From Paragonimus skrjabini miyazakii (lineage: Eukaryota > Platyhelminthes > Trematoda > Plagiorchiida > Troglotrematidae), in assembly GCA_014338405.1 (NCBI GenBank), contig JTDE01000693.1, positions 89,322-153,321 of the forward strand: 64,000 nt of DNA. The letters are read 5' to 3'. The position numbers and the translations under genes are program-made. The notes under the pieces were generated by a model, which was not told the DNA's origin, searched no databases, and worked only from the letters and a program-made list of their open reading frames with translations. Positions 40,301 to 48,084 of the stretch are shown here, one piece after another (position 1 is the first letter of the stretch; every line of letters starts with the position of its first letter).

Positions 40301-43300
40301 AGAATAACACAACGTTACGAACCAGTTGTAATACTCTGCGTTTCAACCACCTCGGGTGGCCTTCCTCATGAGTGTTGTAATCGAAATCCATTTATCAGTA
40401 ACGTGTTAAACACAACGCCCAAACTGTTTTATTTCATTCGTACTAAATTTGGTTGGTTTTCTATTATTCAGTGTTGCTGCTTACGATAGTGAACAATGAA
40501 CATCGAATCAATGAAAATACCGTATGTGAACAGACTGCGTCTGCGTAGATGGACGGACATGGTTCAGAACACTGAAGTATTTCGGATGGGAGTGAAGTTA
40601 TGTTAATGCTTAATGAGTTCCGTTGACTAAGACACTTCCGTGTGCTGGGAACGAATGGATTTCGGAACAACTGACGTAGGGGCAAGTGAAAACAGGTAAG
40701 CGAAATCCCGCTGGTCAGAAACTGCGATATCAGGATGTTGTCCAAGTGAGTCTTCCGTCTTGTACTACCTATTTTCAGCCTTGGGAGGACTTAGACTAGA
40801 ACCGCACGGTCTGAAGAAGTGCGATCAGGACGGGCGTCTGAAGGTTCAATGAGCAACAACTATGGGGCCGTGAATTCAAACAAATGGTAGGCAAAGGAAC
40901 TGTAGGTGCTATAGGTCACGCTAACATAGATATATATAGTTGTGGTGAATACGACTTCGGTAGCGTTGGCCATCTCGGAATGTTAAGTAGTCACCGTACC
41001 TACAGTATACTGTTAGTGGGGAGACTCCATACACAAGTAAATTATGTCTATTATAGCTATTTTCAGTTCGTAACGACGAAAAAACACTATCGTTTGTTAA
41101 ATCGCCCACATCACAGTGACCTTCTACCGTTCCTTTTCACCGGGTGTGTTGGTACATTATATGATGAATGTTCTGTTTATTTTTTGGTACAAATTTAAAT
41201 TTTGGGTTCTCTTCTCATTCGTATTTAAAGTGAAAACTTGTGTGCTCCCGTACTGAAATATTTCTTGCCTTATCTTATCAATATCATTCCTCTGAGTTTA
41301 GATCATATCACTTTAATTTCTCTAATTCTCGCTTAAGAGATAAAGGTTTCTGTTTCATAACAGCTTACCAGCTAGCCAAACAACATTGACCGGTTGGGCC
41401 AAAAAGGCCTCTACTCAGACGCACTTTGGTCCCATTCCCTCGGATATATGATGCGTGGAACCGCAGGTTTTTCTACTCAAGCCACCTGTAACAAGCGTTA
41501 TCAGCAAGCTTCCTTTGTCTACGATCATTGCGACGTACTAACCCGAACCCGGTGTCGTCAACCCTGTGCTCTCCGCTCGTGCGCTGACAAACTGTTCGTC
41601 GGGCCGCATCAGTGCCTGTGTGCATCATGTCTTCGTGACAAATTGTGTGATCGCTTAGCCAAGACACTCGATGCGCATATTGATTCCAATATTTGCCTTC
41701 CCGTTGCGCATACGCTTGCTTACGAAATCTGCTCGCGCTTAATCTACTCGTTATAATGCACAGGCTACTTTACTGGCTGCAATTTGAGCTCACGGGATAC
41801 AACAGGGCAGTTCATAAGTAGTATATTTTTGAATAAAATTTTATCTGGACTAAATAAATAAATGATTTTGACAAAGAATTACCATAGAAAGGGGATTTAA
41901 TTGTGAAACATTCAAGTGTTTGCCAAATTTGCACTTTTAGAACTCGATGGCTTCGTTTGTGCATATAACACAATAACCAACCACCAGTCATATAGTGTCG
42001 GAGCGCACTGTCAGCCCAAAGTATAATTAGCCATAATCTGAAAACCATGAAGTCTCGAATAATCAAATTACTGTTGGGCAAAGATACACAAAACAACTAC
42101 TCTAATAAAACACTTCCCAGGAAAGTATGCAAAGTATACCATAATCAAGTTCATTCGGGTTCCAAGGAGGTTGATGTCCTTATCATGCAAACATGTGCAC
42201 GTTTGTAAAAAAAACGGGAAAACCTGAACTAAATAATTTGCTTTTCAATCTGCAACGGCCCATATGTAATCTGTTATGACGGAGATAAGCGGTATTCAGT
42301 CTAGTGTTCACTTTCATTTTGACATTCACGAAAAACAGTTTGATATATGATTACTAACAGACTTCGTCCGTGAGTTGGACAGTAAAATCGTTGAAATTGA
42401 CCTACAACACTTGTTTAATAATTTTTAAACTGTCCTCATTACAGTACGAATTCACTTCTCCATCTCTGCTTATCTTTTAGCCAAGTGCTTTATGATAATC
42501 AATCAGAGATACCCAGAAAGAAGCACAACCCATCAGAATTGTTAGAACAAAGGATAGTTCACGGTCGTCACATGCCATCAATAGATGACATGTTTTCGGC
42601 AAAGGCACTAGGTGACGCAAAAATTCCTAAGCTGTATTTATGAGTGATGGATCGTGTGGGAGCCAACAAACCAGCTCCAATGGTATTGAATTTATTTGTA
42701 ATAACCCCCGACATCCTCCATAATCAGCATACAAAGTTCCTCATCGTGGTTTCCTCAGCTCGGGCGCTGAAGCAGTGTGCGACGTGACATCGGACTCAGG
42801 TCAGTTTCATAGCTTTTTCCGGTTGCTTTGACGAATCAAAGACCAGATCCAACATGCATCCTTAGTAGGCTCACCATTGGGCGTGCGCTATGAATTGCCA
42901 CTTTCCACTAGTGTAAGCTTCAGTAGCCAGTCTGCTGATGTGTTTTACGACTGGCTTGTGCTTATCCTATTATCAGGTTAATAAAGTCGATTAAATTCTA
43001 AACGGTGACACGGTACAGTGCAGTTCACGCACCCAACCAAGAACAGCAATGGACTGGTGTGGGATCATTACGGTCAGGTCGGTTGAGCGATTTTATCGGT
43101 TTATCGTACCCGGGGTAAAGTACGGGTGCGAAAGTTATCTTCCGCAATTAGACGACAAGACGGAACGAGGTGGTGAGCGTCGAATGTTGCCGTAGCCGAG
43201 CCTCTTTTACCGAGCCAGCAGCGGGACAGTGAAGCTGACGACCAATAACACCGGTACCATTTTAGTCAGTGGCACATGTGTTAATATTCAGCGACTGGCC

Positions 43301-45687
43301 AACCGTCCTACAACATTCCAACTGAGCATTCCGTAAAACTTTAGTCATAGAAAGAAGGTGGCTGGACAAACGAGACAGGTCAGCGCGACAAAACGAGCCT
43401 CACTGCTTTCGATATTAACGAATTTAATAAGCCTGATGGCGAGCAGGATAAAATTTACCTGACAGAACAGCGAGCAATAAGCACTTTCAAAAGTGTAAGT
43501 GAACCTGACAAAATAAACAAGCAGCTTTTGTCCATCTACCATCTTGTTAAACATGGCTTATATTAACAGCCAGTTGGGTTAAGCCTCACAAATGCTCGCC
43601 AGGTTAACATAAAACAAATATGAAGATGCTGTGTGCACATCGCAGCGGCACTTGTGATTGCAGTAGAAAATGAAATTTAGCTCAATGAGATGGTTAAATA
43701 TCATAACACGTATTACTTTCAATAATCTGGATACGGGGTTAAACGAATGAACGATAACGTTTCTCCTTCTTCATTTATCTCGGTAATCATGATGTTCGAG
43801 ATTAAAAGTAATTGGATTAGCCGACCAGTAAACCCTTCACAAATGATCGCAGCTCTCTCAGTCCTATAGACCTTTCTGCTAGTCTCTGTTGAAAAGACGC
43901 ATTATTTAAACCTGTTTCACATAATATTGTCCTTTCTCTGGATATAACCGTTGGACCTTCACACAGGTTTCTCAAAAGCCGAAACCCCGTGAATTCAAAG
44001 TAATTCATTTCAGTGTTATCCATATCTTTTAACTGCATTGTTTAATAGTCGAAACAGTCGACCTCTAAATTGTTTATATCAATCACGCACGGTAATGGAC
44101 AACGATTCCAAACCATGAGAATTACCGTGGTGTGGCATGTTGATAGTTTTGATTTGTTGATGACAATTAGCTAAGGTAAAAATGCAGCACGCAATCAGTG
44201 TGACTAGTGTGGATTCATCAACCGATCTCGTTAGAAACACACGGAGAGTAAGCGTTGATGCTTCTCAGGTTGAGTGAATATCGGTGTTTTCATTTCCGTG
44301 AGAGCAGGTCAGTCTTTCCGTGAGCCTGAACGAACAGTTCATTCTGTGCATGTGTGTGCCTTGTTGTAGTTCTCGGCTGAACTAACGCATACTGTGAGTG
44401 CCGCCTTGACAAAGCTTCTTTACCCTACACCGGAGGGTGATTTAATCAAGGCGAACCACTTCACAGCATGTCAAGGAAGTAGCCAATTACCGTGCTACAT
44501 TTTGAACTACTATGTGTTACACCTGCGGAATACACATAACTGGATAGAAAGGCGCAAGCGATGTGCTATATTTGATGGATGCGACATACAAGCAAGCTGA
44601 GTGTACGTGTTACATCTGAATCTGAGTACACCCGCGGTGAATATTCGTTCCGGGGTTGTAAGCCATACGTTGATCATGCTAGTGATGCAAGCATGGTAAC
44701 CATAGTTCCACTGACCTCAAAGCAAACGTGACCGCATAATCATACCCCGACGTTGGACGACATTGATTTGTAGATAGTGCTCAATTTGGCCGGTGGTAAA
44801 AGAAACCGTCTTGTAAACCCCAGTGAACAAAACTTATCAAATTAGGTGAAGACATCCTAAGGGAAACGTTGTGACAAGTTGACTTTTGTGATCCCAGTGG
44901 GTCAAAATTGCAACTCCTAGCACCAAATAACTTCAGAAGACAGAAACAATTATTTTAACCCATTTGGGAAGTATCTATTCAATAAATTATAGTCTCAAAA
45001 TGTACCCCGTACGCTAGTTTAATCATACGTACTTCATACATGTGGAAACACATCAAGTAATAAACTCACCTCTGCTAAGCTATTCAAAGCGAATACACAT
45101 AGAGTTAGGTGAAATTTGGCGGGCTGGTAGAAATAATCTTGAAGAGCTGGTTCATGGTCACAAAATCTCGCCTGAACTGTGGCCGACATGTCTTGAAATG
45201 AGGCAGAATGCACGCGGTGACATAGTAGAAAATTTGGTTCTCCAGGTTTGAACCAAAACGTCTTGCGTAGAACTTCGGTACAATCCTCTTGGTGTAATTT
45301 CGAATGCCTGTCTACTTCATCTGTTGTCAGTGTCTCCCACCATTCCTCTCCCTCATAGGACAGTCCATCAAGCATAGCCATACAGCGGACAGCTTGATGA
45401 CATTGTCTTACCACTTCTTCAAGCGGTCTATTCGTGTTTCTGTCCCATACAATCCATGAACCATATCGAATGTATAATACCCTGTAAGCTTCCATAGCGT
45501 GTTTGTCCCAACGAACAGTCGATTCAAGCCGGTGTAAGAAGTCACCGAGAGCTTCCTGCGTGACCGTTGTTTCATTTAACAGGTATGCAATAAACAATCG
45601 ATCGACGTCAATTGTTTCATCATTAATTAAATCCAATATAATGCGGAGTATACGGAACATGTATCCAATTCCAAATTTTCCATTCAA
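16117..45687 (-). CDS. AKAP7/LENG9-like 2H phosphoesterase gene (3 coding exons)
   Basis: Three minus-strand exons join in phase 0 into one protein of about 337 residues, counting from the ATG at 45660. The C-terminal two thirds (from residue about 142) match the layout of the AKAP7 nuclear-localisation-type 2H domain. It starts with PNFLLCHRVH and has a first HxTx motif FHLTL (H184). A middle segment LCGLGSYEGRILFVA follows, then the second HxTx motif PHVTLMK (H271), and a C-terminal block KIDSRWLKEF ... EFGE ... DGFYR. Family members are 2H phosphoesterases; in AKAP7 the fold sits next to a kinase-anchoring tail and binds nucleotides. Both catalytic HxTx motifs are intact. The N-terminal 140 residues are not recognised. 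Introns are 17.6 kb and 10.9 kb, both with GTGAGT donors. Whether it is the AKAP7 or LENG9 orthologue is open. Upstream non-coding or coding exons may exist beyond 45687. Confidence 0.85.
24213..24355 (+). CDS. Possible plus-strand exon inside intron 2, unrecognised
   Basis: This segment is bounded by TGTGTTGGCAG| and CAAG|GTAGTA. It encodes about 47 residues with a helical, amphipathic look (IENQMRIFLRTQAHCESKYA, MLSLRFLSRATYFQAL). It ends in phase 1, so it does not join directly to the phase-0 segment at 26222. No family was recognised. The splice sites are moderate, and the exon call is speculative. Confidence 0.22.
24405..24605 (-). mobile_element. Degraded tRNA-derived SINE copy (family with 46655, 47060, 63765)
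   Basis: The plus-strand text CTCATCAGTAGTGTATATCC matches CTCGTCAGTAGTGCATA.CC in the other copies. CACCCACATTTGATCACAG matches CACCCACAATTGATCGCAG at 63766. TCCAGTAACCTCACGTTAAGCAC matches the distal end of the copy at 63765. The element reads on the minus strand; its pol III boxes are too mutated to recognise here. Confidence 0.6.
24960..25848. repeat. Long imperfect inverted repeat (arms about 285 bp, spacer about 310 bp)
   Basis: The left arm is about 24960-25245 and the right arm is about 25555-25848. Examples of pairing are CCTCTTTGGAAACAAATAAC (left) with its reverse complement at about 25610, and TATTCAAACGATGATT at 25073 with AATCATCGTTTGAATA at 25719. By eye the arms are roughly 75-80 percent identical over their whole length, with few indels. 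No terminal repeats, transposase or target duplication were identified. It could be a foldback or MITE-like element, or two copies of one repeat inserted head to head. Confidence 0.75.
26222..26413 (+). CDS. Candidate exon of an unrecognised plus-strand gene nested in intron 2
   Basis: The segment is 64 codons, phase 0 at both ends, between TTTCATTAG|C and AACAAG|GTATGT, the latter an excellent donor. The peptide contains an ATG at 26234, MAFLIYTIQNPVETAKRNLL and NPEEFSSIIKIWTDSNWLQL. It looks protein-like (mixed hydrophobic and acidic, few low-complexity runs), but I recognise no family. The next strong plus-strand acceptor, also compatible with phase 0, is at 28219. The gene would lie antisense to the 2H gene. 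Transcript evidence is needed before calling it real. Confidence 0.35.
27205..27441 (-). CDS. 2H phosphoesterase gene, middle exon
   Basis: The exon is 237 nt (79 codons). The acceptor is TTCTTCTATTCAG|GCC behind a T-rich tract, and the donor is ATGAAA|GTGAGT. It encodes the central half of the 2H domain: ARNCFSLIRHA, PIRLCGLGSYEGRILFVA, LLGKLVDHV, and the second catalytic motif FDPHVTLMK at its very end. Joined to the previous exon, the spacing between the two HxTx histidines is 87 residues, in the range expected for AKAP7-like proteins. No residues are missing between the exons when compared with the family layout, so I do not expect another exon in the 17.6 kb intron upstream. Confidence 0.88.
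28219..28266 (+). CDS. Candidate terminal exon for the 26222 segment
   Basis: A very strong pyrimidine tract (CTTTCTAACTGATTTCATTT continuing to TCTATCTTTCAG) ends at 28218. Reading on in phase 0 gives AYCVSIFVVTNKPAD and a TAA at 28264-28266. AATAAA occurs at 28249-28254, inside the short frame. The phase fits the donor at 26414. It overlaps intron 1 of the minus-strand 2H gene. Confidence 0.25.
   Translation, partial: AYCVSIFVVTNKPAD
30620..30700 (-). repeat. Possible tRNA-like SINE head
   Basis: On the minus strand GCTTAGTGGTTAGAGCATCA resembles a tRNA D-arm with a pol III A box. No convincing B box lies at the expected 30-40 nt, so this is at best a degraded SINE head. The surrounding 30300-30800 is richer in GC than its flanks but is otherwise unassigned. 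Confidence 0.25.
33692..33948 (+). CDS. Possible terminal exon with a C2H2-like scrap
   Basis: GATTTTCTGGTTAACAG precedes position 33692 and could be an acceptor, provided the incoming phase skips one base. The frame then runs 85 codons to TAG. It includes YHCHYNFQGCDKRYQ, which is reminiscent of the first half of a C2H2 zinc finger (C..GC.KRY), but the paired histidines are not in register. I recognise no full domain. Chance remains likely. Confidence 0.18.
34430..34650 (+). repeat. Dispersed repeat, copy 1 (partner at 47703-47930)
   Basis: It shares about 210 bp of imperfect identity with 47703-47930 in the same orientation. Examples are CTTATGTGCGTGG.CGAAT, CAATCAGAACGCAGCTTGAG, and CC.TACAGGCTAT near the start. 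The family is not identified; no ORF or pol III boxes were found. Confidence 0.75.
34686..34870 (+). repeat. Dispersed repeat, copy 1 (partner at 35810-36075)
   Basis: It begins TTGATCGCTGTC.TTTTTCAG and continues with TTTTCTT.GCATACG, then C.TGATCA.CGT. The far end, GGAATTGG..CCAA, also recurs in the partner. The partner is longer by about 70 bp of inserted sequence. The family is unknown. It lies directly after the repeat at 34430-34650. Confidence 0.65.
35810..36075 (+). repeat. Dispersed repeat, copy 2 (partner at 34686-34870)
   Basis: This has the same orientation as the copy at 34686. It carries TTGATCGCTGTCTTTTTTCA at its start and AAAGGAATTGGACCCCAATC at its end. Near 35996 it contains GGTTCGAATAA, resembling part of a pol III B box. 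No coding potential was recognised. Confidence 0.65.
36893..37200 (+). mobile_element. Penelope-like element 3' tail, copy with a single internal unit
   Basis: It matches 56480-56940 (same strand) and the reverse complement of 50577-51080. Shared blocks include CGCTCGCG, GGAATTCC, TTTCCGCTCA, CGTTGGTCCGAT, GTTGAGCGA and TTGAGGTA.TCC.CCGA.AG. The 50577 copy directly follows a GIY-YIG Penelope ORF, which identifies the family. This copy contains the roughly 172-bp internal unit once, whereas the other two contain it twice. A short (GT)n run lies near 36995. No coding sequence was found. Confidence 0.7.
38040..40150 (+). pseudogene. RTE-like non-LTR retrotransposon, decayed
   Basis: The start of the AP-endonuclease is visible from 38220 (KILSVGI, NVRSMPDR, then NGIDVLTLSET at about 38320). 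It is followed by GY.F and VSGVA-like remnants. The reverse transcriptase region appears near 39720-39900 (TGVKQGYTLDPTLLILYLIT, YYSDGRLLN). A C-terminal palm segment (ISINGDIVDSCTDF) lies at about 40100-40145. Many stops and frameshifts occur throughout, and the frame has to be shifted often. Homology stops at about 40150, where another repeat begins. This element differs in sequence from the LINE at 48.2-49.4 kb, so it belongs to a separate lineage. An ORF of 64 codons at its start (38047-38241) may be the N-terminus of the element protein. Confidence 0.75.
40200..40392 (-). repeat. Retroelement 3' end-like repeat, copy 1
   Basis: Positions 40284-40370 match 58790-58875 at about 85-90 percent by eye: ATAACACAACGTTA.GA, GTTGTAATACTCT.CGTTTC and AACCACCTCGGGTGG. 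On the minus strand the sequence reads toward CATTTATCAATA(AA). This is consistent with a 3' end carrying a poly(A) signal in the 58.8 kb copy. The parent element is not identified. Confidence 0.6.
41394..41756 (+). CDS. Hypothetical Cys-rich ORF, origin unknown
   Basis: A frame of 120 codons is open from a TTG; the first ATG is at about 41448. It lies in a patch with higher GC and CpG than its flanks. It contains repeated cysteines (TRTRCRQPCALRSCADKLF, CLCASCLRDKLCDRLAK). I recognise no domain, although the spacing C..C and C...LC could bind metal. No clear splice sites were found. AATAAA follows at 41832. It may be part of an unrecognised mobile element or chance. Confidence 0.2.
   Translation: MGQKGLYSDALWSHSLGYMMRGTAGFSTQATCNKRYQQASFVYDHCDVLTRTRCRQPCALRSCADKLFVGPHQCLCASCLRDKLCDRLAKTLDAHIDSNICLPVAHTLAYEICSRLIYSL
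43838..43935 (-). mobile_element. Possible SINE scrap (same family as 63765)
   Basis: ATGATCGCAGCTCTCTCAG and ATAGACCTTTC on the plus strand parallel TTGATCGCAGCTGTCGCATA and ATAGACTTTCC in the copy at 63765. Similarity fades after about 100 bp, so this could be an old truncated copy. Confidence 0.3.
45070..45687 (-). CDS. 2H phosphoesterase gene, first recognised coding exon
   Basis: The frame is open from a TTG at 45687, just inside an in-frame TAG, to a strong donor GAG|GTGAGT (intron starts at 45069). The first ATG in frame is at 45660 and gives 197 codons in this exon. Alternatively the CTGTAG before 45687 is a splice acceptor and the exon continues from an unseen upstream exon; its pyrimidine tract is poor. 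The exon carries an unrecognised N-terminal region rich in acidic and aromatic residues (GSWIVWDRNTNRPLEEVVRQ), then the beginning of the 2H domain up to FHLTLCVFALNSLAE. The exon ends in phase 0, which matches the next exon at 27441. Confidence 0.8.
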
Positions 45688-46654
45688 CTACAGTCTCTCA
45701 AAGTGTTATAAGTCTTCAAGTTAACAGACAGGCAAAAATAGCGAGTTCAGTGGTCTGACAGACACAAATAACACAATCTAATTTGCAATTAATTGGAACC
45801 AGCTGATAGAGAAATCAGCACACGTGCAGCCATTTGAGCAGTTCATATAACCAACGTGTTGTGTACAACGAAAACTCCGGAAAAACATGCACAATACAAG
45901 GAACGTTGTGCACCGTGCACAAAATATCCATAAAATCTTGGAACATCATAAAATAGTGATCTAAAATGTCTACTTAATCAAAATTCACACCCTCAATGGG
46001 TAATTGAGATGAAATATTGTAAACGAATTGCGTGGATGTCGTTGTGGAGGATTTTTTCGCATGTGATAGTAAACAGACAAAGAAAATGATAGCCTCATGT
46101 ATGTGTGGACAAAAAATTGACGGAACTACTCGGACGGTGCCCATCAGACTTAAGAAGAAGTTTTGAAAAAGCCTCCCATATACTATTTAGTACATACACT
46201 GACGAAATATGAACTCACTCAAACTTTCGTTATCGGTGCGTACTTAATGGCGCCGGTCGATTTTGTGGCCACTGCTGAACGTCACACATTCACCCAGTCA
46301 CCGCTTCAACTGATATATCACAATTTATTCCAGTCTGGTATGGTAACTGAAAAAAATCAGGGTTTTAGCAACTTGGAGGAAGATTATACTTCTATGGCTT
46401 CTATGGAAAATTATTTAAATTTACCTAAAACACGGTTGGAACATTAAGAAACTACAGAAGATTATGAGCAAACGGAGGGTGGCGGACCCGATCGAAATGG
46501 AAATTAGGTCATCAAATGAGACTCGTGAGATGTTCTCATAAGGGTCATCGGCGTTTCAGATTATAAGGAAGTGCATACTACATTACATTATATAATCAAC
46601 GAAGGGCCAGGACGAAGGTAGAAACGGAAGCAAAATCAGTGATAAGCAATGGAA
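45688..46654. other. Region upstream of the first recognised 2H exon; unassigned ORF at 46163-46447
   Basis: No promoter elements can be assigned with confidence. A plus-strand frame (46163-46447, TTG start) ends in an acidic tail. It has an acceptor-like TTTATTCCAG at about 46333, after which SGMVTEKNQGFSNLEEDYTS runs to a stop. No family was recognised. Confidence 0.25.
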
Positions 46655-46905
46655 GAGGTTTGTTACTAAAAGTTGAACATCATTCGCAGCTGTGGCATTC
46701 CCATAGATATTCCAGTCGGTCTCTTTCAAAAGGGAGCACCAAACTCGAGTTAAACTCTTGTTAGAACTCGTCAGTAGTGCATATGCTTCCCATGGCTGGG
46801 ACAAAACTCCGACCAAACTTTTTTAAGGCAGCGGTGTTGACTACTGCGCCACTAACCTCACAGCAGACACGGACGAATTGTCATATGTGAACGCTTAACC
46901 ACTTC
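46655..46905 (-). mobile_element. tRNA-derived SINE, near full-length copy
   Basis: Read on the minus strand it contains a pol III A box (TGGCGCAGTAG at 46851-46841) and a mutated B box 26 nt further on (46814-46798). A body shared with the copies at 63765, 47060 and 24405 follows (GCACTACTGACGAGTTC, and TGGAATATCTATGGGAATGC). It ends in an A/T-rich tail (TTCAACTTTTAGTAACAAAC). Copies lie in the same orientation as the 2H gene. No coding sequence is expected. Confidence 0.7.
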
Positions 46906-47059
46906 CTCTTATGAGTGGTGATCAAGTTGCCTGACCGTCTCGAGTGGATACACAGTAACTGTCCTGGTAAGTCCAGTCTATTACTCTACGACTGGGACTT
47001 CTCTCCAGGCTGCACTGATAGAAATCACTTACTATGTTGGTCGATATCTTGATTACCGG

Positions 47060-47250
47060 TAAGCAATTGTGAATTTTCGTGAATAATAGTTGAAAATCAC
47101 TCACACTTGGTTGCAGTCTTCACATTTCCATAGACTTTTCGGTCAACCCGTTACAAAAGAATCTGAAGCCTCCCCTTTAGTAGAGTTCGTCAGTAGTGCA
47201 TATTCTTGTCATTGTAGACATATGAACTCCGGCAAGGATATATATTACTG
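47060..47250 (-). mobile_element. SINE body, 5'-truncated copy
   Basis: The plus-strand text GTTCGTCAGTAGTGCATATTC, CATTTCCATAGACTTTTCGGTC and TAATAGTTGAAAATCACTCA corresponds to the body and tail of the copies at 46655 and 63765. The tRNA-like head with the A box is missing beyond 47250. It lies about 150 bp from another copy in the same orientation. Confidence 0.65.
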
Positions 47251-47622
47251 ACGATTTCTAACAAGAAAAAAACTTGAGGAAACTGCGTATTTTCGAAAGC
47301 GGTCGGTTAGAAATGCACGGTAATGAGATAGCTGTAACCAACTGTGAATGACGATCAATTCAAACAGGGATGAAATCCTTTGTGCGTTTGGGGAAAATTC
47401 ACACTTATTGCGTTGGCCCAAGAAGCCTGTCCATGGAGTAGCTTGCTGGCAGGCGGTGTAGTGAAAGACGTTTAGATTTGTGAGAATATTGATGGGACAA
47501 ACAATGAACGCTGTTTGATAAAATTCATTGTAGCGATCAGTATCACGACAGGATTGCGTAAAAGTGTGAGCGTAACGAACCAGAAGTGAGAACCGCCTAT
47601 TTTCTTGTTTGATTCGAGTCAA
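47245..47622 (-). CDS. Unrecognised 125-codon ORF
   Basis: This is an open frame without ATG support at its listed start. It contains TACQQATPWTGFLGQRNKCE, but no domain that I recognise and no clear splice sites. It overlaps the end of a SINE copy. It is most likely a chance frame; included because it is among the longer open frames. Confidence 0.12.
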   Translation of the reverse strand: MTRIKQENRRFSLLVRYAHTFTQSCRDTDRYNEFYQTAFIVCPINILTNLNVFHYTACQQATPWTGFLGQRNKCEFSPNAQRISSLFELIVIHSWLQLSHYRAFLTDRFRKYAVSSSFFLVRNRQ

Positions 47623-47702
47623 CTAGCCGACACTAACTGTACACGATATTTTTGCAGATATAACAAGATTAATGATGCAGACCTGAACTGTTGTATTCCT
47701 AT

Positions 47703-47930
47703 GCGTGTGTAATCAACAGTAAGCCTTACAGGCTATGACATCGGTAGAGAAAATACGTGAATGGGTAGAAATGCAAACTAGATATCGTCCCATTTACAAG
47801 CGGTAGCGTTATTCTTATGTGCGTGGGCGAATGAGCCATTCGTCGTTGAGAGCACAACCAATCAGAACGCAGCTTGAGTCTAAGCGTGACTGTGGGGCAC
47901 AACATGAACCTTCCTACCTGTGTATTCAAA
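47703..47930 (+). repeat. Dispersed repeat, copy 2 (partner at 34430-34650)
   Basis: It has the same orientation as the partner. Shared blocks are TAATCAAC.GTAAGCC.TACAGG, CTTATGTGCGTGG.CGAAT and ACCAATCAGAACGCAGCTTG. The copy starts about 450 bp beyond the truncated SINE. The family was not identified. Confidence 0.75.
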
Positions 47931-48084
47931 AACAATGTGTGTTGACGTTGTGGCTGCCCTGGTAGTCAGCATCCCATCCGTTTAATCTTCATTTCTGTGT
48001 CTGCCTGTCTAATCCCCTAAGCCATTATTTCCGCTGTATGGAATTAGTTAAATGTACATGTGTGATCAGAATGTAAGAAATGCT

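Larger units (their letters stand above)
27442..45069 (-). other. Intron 1 of the 2H phosphoesterase gene (17.6 kb)
   Basis: This intron is bounded by GTGAGT (45069-45064) and CTATTCAG (ending at 27442). From 28270 to 34430 no element was identified, apart from a GC-richer patch at 30300-30800. The stretch 34.4-40.4 kb is densely packed with repeats. From 40.4 to 45.06 kb there is an unassigned Cys-rich ORF (41394), a GC-richer patch (42740-43330) and a possible SINE scrap (43838). Confidence 0.75.
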
